Source: Candidatus Omnitrophota bacterium (lineage in GTDB: Bacteria; Omnitrophota; Gorgyraeia; Duberdicusellales; 4484-171). From it: a stretch of DNA of 19,349 bases. Under the pieces are notes generated by a model. That model worked only from the letters and a program-made list of their open reading frames with translations, was not told the DNA's origin and made no database searches. Position 1 is the first letter of the stretch, and each line of letters starts with the position of its first letter. Position numbers and translations under genes: made by a program. Shown here in pieces: positions 15,958 through 19,349 of this stretch. The stretch is taken from NCBI GenBank assembly GCA_023818995.1, contig JAMWDA010000008.1:1-19349 (forward strand), read 5' to 3'.

Positions 15958-16039
15958 TGCGGACGGGGAGAGTCGAACTCCCACCCTTAACGGACAGGAT
16001 CCTAAGTCCTGCGTGTCTGCCAAATTCCACCACGTCCGC
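15958..16039 (-). tRNA. tRNA-Leu (TAG)
   Basis: An 82-base class II tRNA with acceptor GCGGACG/CGTCCGC, anticodon stem CAGGA/TCCTG, loop CTTAGGA (anticodon TAG), an extended variable region and T-arm GGGAG-TTCGACT-CTCCC. Discriminator is A. The following bases are TAA, so CCA is not encoded. Confidence 0.96.
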
Positions 16040-16066
16040 TAAGATTAATCTAAGAATTTTTACATT

Positions 16067-16139
16067 TGAGCCGCCCGAGACTCGAACTCGGCACACCCGG
16101 CTTAAAAGGCCGGTGCTCTACCTGATGAGCTAGCGGCCC
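16067..16139 (-). tRNA. tRNA-Lys (TTT)
   Basis: A 73-base cloverleaf with acceptor GGGCCGC/GCGGCTC (one G-U pair), D-stem GCTC/GAGC, anticodon stem CCGGC/GCCGG, loop CTTTTAA (anticodon TTT) and T-arm CCGAG-TTCGAGT-CTCGG. Discriminator is A and CCA is not encoded. It starts only 7 bases after the frr stop, so it must be cut from a transcript that includes frr unless a promoter lies inside frr. Confidence 0.97.
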
Positions 16140-16146
16140 ATTAAAC

Positions 16147-16707
16147 TTATCTTTCCTCTAATTCTTTCTCTTTTTCGGCAAGTAGCTTTTCTATCTCCTC
16201 TGTATACTTATGGGTAAGCTCCTGAAGTTTTTTTTCACCCGTAAACTTATCATCTTCGGATATCTTCTTCTCCTTCTCTAAGCTATGAATTCTTTCCTTA
16301 GCATCTCTCCTTATCGTCCTTATAGATATTCTACCTTCTTCAGCAATCTTTTTCACTATCTTTATTAACTCCTGTCTTCTCTCCTCAGATAAAGGAGGAA
16401 CAATCAACTTTATAACCTTACCATCCACTAAAGGAGTTAACCCTAAATCCGATTGTAATATAGCTTTCTCAATATCCTTTATGGAATTGGGATCCCACGG
16501 ATTAATAACAAACATCCTTGCTTCAGGAACATTTATCGTAGCTATATCTTTAAGAAGTGTCGGTGTGCCATAATAGTTAACCCTTATACCTTCTAAAACC
16601 TTAGGATTGGCTCTTCCTGATCGCAACTCACTAAATTCTCTTTTAGTAACCTCAACTGCTTTCTTCATCTGGTCTTCTATCTCTTTTAAGGCGGCTTTCA
16701 AAAACAT
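16147..16707 (-). CDS. frr: Ribosome-recycling factor
   Basis: Splits post-termination ribosomes together with EF-G. The 186-residue product equals the family length (about 185) and shows the two-domain pattern: a long helical domain at both ends (including FSELRSGRANPKVLEGIRV near 25-43 and KKIAEEGRISIRTIRRDA in the second half) around a small beta domain with NPWDPNSIKDIEKAI and IVPPLSEERRQEL. A strong GAGGAGGT ribosome site fixes the ATG. The gene follows pyrH by 18 bases in the conserved rpsB-tsf-pyrH-frr order, and the first of three tRNAs follows directly. Confidence 0.98.
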   Translation of the reverse strand: MFLKAALKEIEDQMKKAVEVTKREFSELRSGRANPKVLEGIRVNYYGTPTLLKDIATINVPEARMFVINPWDPNSIKDIEKAILQSDLGLTPLVDGKVIKLIVPPLSEERRQELIKIVKKIAEEGRISIRTIRRDAKERIHSLEKEKKISEDDKFTGEKKLQELTHKYTEEIEKLLAEKEKELEER

Positions 16708-16725
16708 ACCAACCTCCTCTTAATT

Positions 16726-17442
16726 TTAATATCCAATAAACGTGCCTATGCTTTTACCTAAAACGATATCCTTAAGGTTATCATCTTTCATAAAATTAAA
16801 AACTATTATTGGTAATTTATTCTCCATACAGAGAGTGATTGCTGTAGCATCCATAACCTCTAATCTTTTTTTAATTACATCTATATACTTTAATTCCCTA
16901 AACAAAGTTGCTCGTTTATTTTTAAAAGGGTCTGAGGAGTAGACACCATCAACTTTTGTCCCTTTAAGAAGAACTTCTGCGTTGATCTCAATACTTCTTA
17001 AAGCTGCTGCTGTATCGGTAGTAAAATAAGGATTACCCGTACCTGCTACGAATATAACTACCCTTTTCTTTTCTAAATGGCGAATAGCTCTTCTGCGAAT
17101 ATAAGGCTCAGCGATCTGATGCATCTGCACAGCGGTCATAACCCTTGTAGGTACACCTTGGTTCTCTAAGGCATTTTGGAAAGCTAATCCATTTAAAACT
17201 GTAGCCAACATACCCATATAATCTGCTACTGTGCGTTCCATTTCAAACTCTTTTGACTTAGGGGCACCCCTAAATATATTACCCCCTCCCACAACCAAAG
17301 CTACTTCTACATCCAAATTCACTACTTCTTTAATCTGCTTAGCTAAACGTGCACACACGTTAGCATCTATGCCATGTTGATATTCACCTAAAAATGCTTC
17401 TCCACTTAATTTAAGAAGTATCCTTTTATATTTAGCTTTCAT
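16726..17442 (-). CDS. pyrH: UMP kinase
   Basis: Bacterial-type UMP kinase of the amino acid kinase fold, converting UMP to UDP in pyrimidine synthesis. The 238-residue length is normal. Motifs are [14 protein letters not shown] (6-19), [10 protein letters not shown] (50-59), the allosteric and interface segment [31 protein letters not shown] with the UMP-contacting residues, and [10 protein letters not shown]. The N-terminus overlaps the tsf C-terminus by 11 bases; an AGGAG ribosome site lies inside tsf just before the ATG. These enzymes are hexameric and are typically activated by GTP and inhibited by UTP; the sequence alone does not show which control applies here. Confidence 0.98.
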   Translation of the reverse strand: MKAKYKRILLKLSGEAFLGEYQHGIDANVCARLAKQIKEVVNLDVEVALVVGGGNIFRGAPKSKEFEMERTVADYMGMLATVLNGLAFQNALENQGVPTRVMTAVQMHQIAEPYIRRRAIRHLEKKRVVIFVAGTGNPYFTTDTAAALRSIEINAEVLLKGTKVDGVYSSDPFKNKRATLFRELKYIDVIKKRLEVMDATAITLCMENKLPIIVFNFMKDDNLKDIVLGKSIGTFIGY

Positions 17443-17959
17443 ATTCTCCTAAAGAAAACCGCACGAATCTTCTTATCACTATATTCTCTCCTGTCTGAGC
17501 AATAACCTGTTTAAGATAATCTTCTATAGTTTTACTACTATCCTTTATAAAATACTGGTTAAGTAAACACTTTTCTCGAGTAAACTCTTCTAAATTGGAA
17601 ATAGTAGAAAGTTTATCGCAAGGAATATCCTCTTTACTTAAATACAAAGGAGCGGTAGCAGCTACATGCATAGCTAAATCCTTAACGAATTGTTTAAATA
17701 CCTCATTCTTAGCTACGAAATCCGTCTCGCAGTTAACCTCTACCAAAGAACCCAAATTACCACTGAAATGCACATAAGATTCTATTAGCCCTTGAAGAGT
17801 TTTTCTTCCCTTCTTTTCCTCAGTAACAGTTACACCCCTTTTCCTAAGTATTTCCAAAGCTCTATCAAAATCACCTTGACTATCCAACAATGCCTGTTTA
17901 CACTCCATTACGCCTAATAAAGTTATTTCTCTCAATCTTTTAACTTTATTCATATCCAT
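17432..17959 (-). CDS. tsf: Elongation factor Ts, unusually short form
   Basis: Nucleotide-exchange factor for EF-Tu. At 175 residues it is well below E. coli EF-Ts (283) and also shorter than the compact forms near 195-200 residues. The N-terminal UBA-like helices (about 4-42) and the TDFV motif (79-82, in [12 protein letters not shown]) that contacts EF-Tu are present, as is the C-terminal [16 protein letters not shown]. Two things are odd. The usual N-terminal motif T-G-A-G-M-M-D-C reads TLLGVMEC (13-20). Also, the stretch between EDIP (110-113) and [10 protein letters not shown] (131-140) is short by roughly 25 residues, lacking the usual segment with GKPE and EGRL. The start is set by AGGAGGT seven bases upstream. 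Nothing suggests a frameshift, so I take it as a functional reduced EF-Ts. Confidence 0.94.
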   Translation of the reverse strand: MDMNKVKRLREITLLGVMECKQALLDSQGDFDRALEILRKRGVTVTEEKKGRKTLQGLIESYVHFSGNLGSLVEVNCETDFVAKNEVFKQFVKDLAMHVAATAPLYLSKEDIPCDKLSTISNLEEFTREKCLLNQYFIKDSSKTIEDYLKQVIAQTGENIVIRRFVRFSLGEYES

Positions 17960-17966
17960 AGTATCA

Positions 17967-17973
17967 ACCTCCT
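17967..17973 (-). promoter_or_regulatory. tsf ribosome-binding site
   Basis: A perfect AGGAGGT lies 7 bases before the ATG at 17959 and 13 before the next in-frame ATG two codons later, which favours the first methionine as the tsf start. Confidence 0.7.
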
Positions 17974-17996
17974 AAGGTAATGAATGAATTAAGCAC

Positions 17997-18758
17997 TTAT
18001 TGTTTTGTTTCCTCTTCTTGCAAAGAATTCTCTCTCACCTCTTCAATCTTGGTTTCCTTCTTCTTATATCCTCCCTCTTCTAAACCTTGATTAATTGCCT
18101 CCACAATACAAGAAGTAAGGAACCCAACGGACTTTATAGCATCGTCATTGCCGGGGATAGGATAATCAATTATATCAGGGTCAGAATCTGTATCAACAAT
18201 GGCTACAATAGGAATATTAAGTTTCTTCGCTTCTCTTACCGCCGCACTCTCTCTTTTAGTATCAACTATGTACAAACAATCAGGAAGCTTATCTAAAGAA
18301 ACCACTCCTCTATAGTTTCTATGCATTTTATCTAACTCTCTATTTAATCTCAACAATTCTTTTGTAGGAAGATTATCTAACTCTCCTTTTTCTCTCTTCT
18401 CTTTTAACTGGACATATTTCTTTATTCTGGAATTTACCGTAACAAAATTAGTTAAGAAACCTCCAATCCATCTTTCCACTAAATAGGGCATACCACAAGA
18501 AGAAGCTAATTTCTCTATGGTATCTTTAAAATGTTTCTTAGTAGCTACAAAAAGGATACAACCACCTTTTAAAGCTACTTTTCTTACAAAATCTTTAGCC
18601 TCTTCTAATTTTCCTGCTGTTTTCTGTAAATCAATAATATAGAGGTTCTTCTTTTTACCAAAAATAAATTTCTTCATTTTGGGGTCCCAATGTTTACTCA
18701 AATGTCCAAAATGAACACCTCTTTCTAATAAATCCTTAATAATTGTCGGCACACTCAT
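17997..18758 (-). CDS. rpsB: 30S ribosomal protein S2
   Basis: Small-subunit protein that joins late in 30S assembly and helps hold S1 and position mRNA. The 253-residue product has the family start LLERGVHFGHLSKHWDPKMK (11-30), the GGCILFVATKK segment, VERWIGGFLTNF, and the second signature PDCLYIVDTKRESAAVREAKKLNIPIVAIVDTDSDP. A charged, probably disordered C-terminal tail (about 229-253, rich in Lys and Glu) follows the folded domain and is common in this protein. A strong AAGGAGG site stands before the ATG. The gene opens the rpsB-tsf-pyrH-frr block and is separated from the upstream ABC transporter by 61 AT-rich bases, where a promoter would be expected. Confidence 0.98.
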   Translation of the reverse strand: MSVPTIIKDLLERGVHFGHLSKHWDPKMKKFIFGKKKNLYIIDLQKTAGKLEEAKDFVRKVALKGGCILFVATKKHFKDTIEKLASSCGMPYLVERWIGGFLTNFVTVNSRIKKYVQLKEKREKGELDNLPTKELLRLNRELDKMHRNYRGVVSLDKLPDCLYIVDTKRESAAVREAKKLNIPIVAIVDTDSDPDIIDYPIPGNDDAIKSVGFLTSCIVEAINQGLEEGGYKKKETKIEEVRENSLQEEETKQ

Positions 18759-18761
18759 AAT

Positions 18762-18768
18762 CCTCCTT
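18762..18768 (-). promoter_or_regulatory. rpsB ribosome-binding site
   Basis: AAGGAGG ends three bases before the rpsB ATG on the minus strand. It is among the strongest Shine-Dalgarno matches in the window and supports the chosen rpsB start, whose protein begins in the usual place for S2. Confidence 0.7.
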
Positions 18769-18779
18769 CTTTCAAATTG

Positions 18780-18815
18780 CTTATATTATTTTATAATTAT
18801 TTTTTACCAATGCAA
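18780..18815 (-). promoter_or_regulatory. Possible promoter before rpsB
   Basis: The 61-base spacer is the only untranscribed-looking gap before the translation block. It contains TTGCAT and TTGGTA as weak -35 candidates and TAATAT or TATAAG as -10 candidates (TTGGTA to TAATAT is a 16-base spacing). In such AT-rich sequence matches of this quality arise by chance, so this is only a location guess. No S2-binding leader structure is apparent. Confidence 0.25.
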
Positions 18816-18819
18816 ACTA

Positions 18820-19349
18820 TTATACACTAAATTGTAATTCATACAACTTCTTATATAAACTATTATGAGAGAGAAGATAACTATGATTACCTTCTCCTAC
18901 AATCTCACCCTTATCCATAACGAATATTCTATCTACCCTTTGCACAGTCGAAATACGATGAGCAATTACAAAAACTGTTTTACCTTCCATAAGCTTATAT
19001 AGTGCATCTTTTATCGCTGTTTCAGAAACAGAATCTAACTGGCTCGTTGCTTCATCTAAAATAAGTATGGGCGCATCTTTAAGTATTGCCCTTGCTATGG
19101 ATAATCTTTGTTTTTCACCTCCCGATAATCTAAATCCCCTATCACCTATTAGTGTAGAAAAACCTTCAGGTAACCTTTTAATAAAATCGTAAGCATTAGC
19201 TTTCTTTGCTGCTTCGATAATCTCTCCCTCTTTTGCTTCCTCTTTCCCATAAGCTATATTATCCCTTACCGTAGTGTTAAAAAGAACCATATCTTGAGAA
19301 ACCATAGATATAATTGAACGTAAAGATTGTAATTTAAACTCTCTTATAT
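18820..19349 (-). CDS. ABC exporter, MsbA/lipid-A or multidrug type, C-terminal nucleotide-binding domain only (N-terminus beyond window)
   Basis: The reading frame is open to the right edge, so about 175 C-terminal residues are visible and the transmembrane domain and Walker A lie outside. The visible part has the sequence around the Q-loop ([20 protein letters not shown]), the ABC signature [16 protein letters not shown], Walker [15 protein letters not shown] with the catalytic Glu, and the H-loop VIAHRIST. The wording [17 protein letters not shown] is typical of the fused membrane/ATPase half-exporters related to MsbA. Substrate cannot be told: lipid A core, lipids and drugs are all possible. 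The ATG at 19303-19305 is an internal methionine, not the start. The stop precedes rpsB by 61 bases. Confidence 0.9.
   Translation of the reverse strand, partial: IREFKLQSLRSIISMVSQDMVLFNTTVRDNIAYGKEEAKEGEIIEAAKKANAYDFIKRLPEGFSTLIGDRGFRLSGGEKQRLSIARAILKDAPILILDEATSQLDSVSETAIKDALYKLMEGKTVFVIAHRISTVQRVDRIFVMDKGEIVGEGNHSYLLSHNSLYKKLYELQFSV

Noticed and set aside
19303..19305. ATG as start of a 161-residue ATPase
   Set aside because: The frame stays open to the window edge and the residues before it (ending LQSLRSIIS) continue the standard ABC exporter sequence, so it is internal.
1..19349. Mobile elements, CRISPR arrays, prophage or defence genes
   Set aside because: I read both strands for tandem spaced repeats, transposase or integrase motifs and terminal inverted repeats and found none; gene content is housekeeping throughout.

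Overview
The window is an AT-rich bacterial chromosome segment in which every supported gene lies on the minus strand. Genes are packed almost without spacers: neighbours overlap by 1 to 11 bases or sit a few bases apart. I see no insertion sequence, prophage, CRISPR array or other mobile element. Lysine is made by the LL-diaminopimelate aminotransferase (DapL) route, the YvcK protein is a membrane-anchored long form, and a PTS phosphorelay occurs without any sugar permease. This mix suggests an uncultured bacterial lineage, perhaps Omnitrophota-like or another PVC-related candidate phylum. That assignment rests on gene content and general sequence character only and is a weak inference.

Read in the direction of transcription (from high to low coordinates), the layout is as follows. 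(1) 19349-18820: the C-terminal part of an MsbA-like ABC exporter, cut by the window edge. (2) 18758-16147: the conserved translation block rpsB-tsf-pyrH-frr. (3) 16139-15823: three tRNA genes, Lys(TTT), Leu(TAG) and Gly(GCC), none with an encoded CCA end. (4) 15766-12023: a regulatory PTS group, a PtsN-like EIIA, YvcK, HPr and Enzyme I. (5) 12021-11287: a sugar-phosphate nucleotidyltransferase. (6) 11283-7174: aromatic amino acid genes pheA, hisC, aroF and tyrA. (7) 7177-4746: cmk and lepA. (8) 4725-1: lysA, dapF, dapA, dapB and dapL, the last cut by the left edge.

The genes serve a few linked purposes. lysA-dapF-dapA-dapB-dapL convert aspartate semialdehyde to meso-diaminopimelate (for peptidoglycan) and lysine in the four-step aminotransferase pathway, with no succinylase or acetylase genes. 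aroF, pheA, tyrA and hisC supply the committed shikimate step and the terminal phenylalanine and tyrosine branches. aroA, a frequent neighbour at the tyrA-cmk junction in other bacteria, is missing here. EI, HPr and EIIA form a phosphate chain next to YvcK, a factor tied to cell-wall precursor and carbon flux, which suggests regulation rather than sugar uptake. The remaining genes are core translation and nucleotide functions.

Most of the window looks like well-conserved housekeeping sequence. I found no clear new system. The points that deserve a second look are the shortened EF-Ts with an altered N-terminal motif, the permease-less PTS/YvcK cassette, the unassigned nucleotidyltransferase, the absent aroA, and the dense run of tRNAs and unrelated pathways on one strand.
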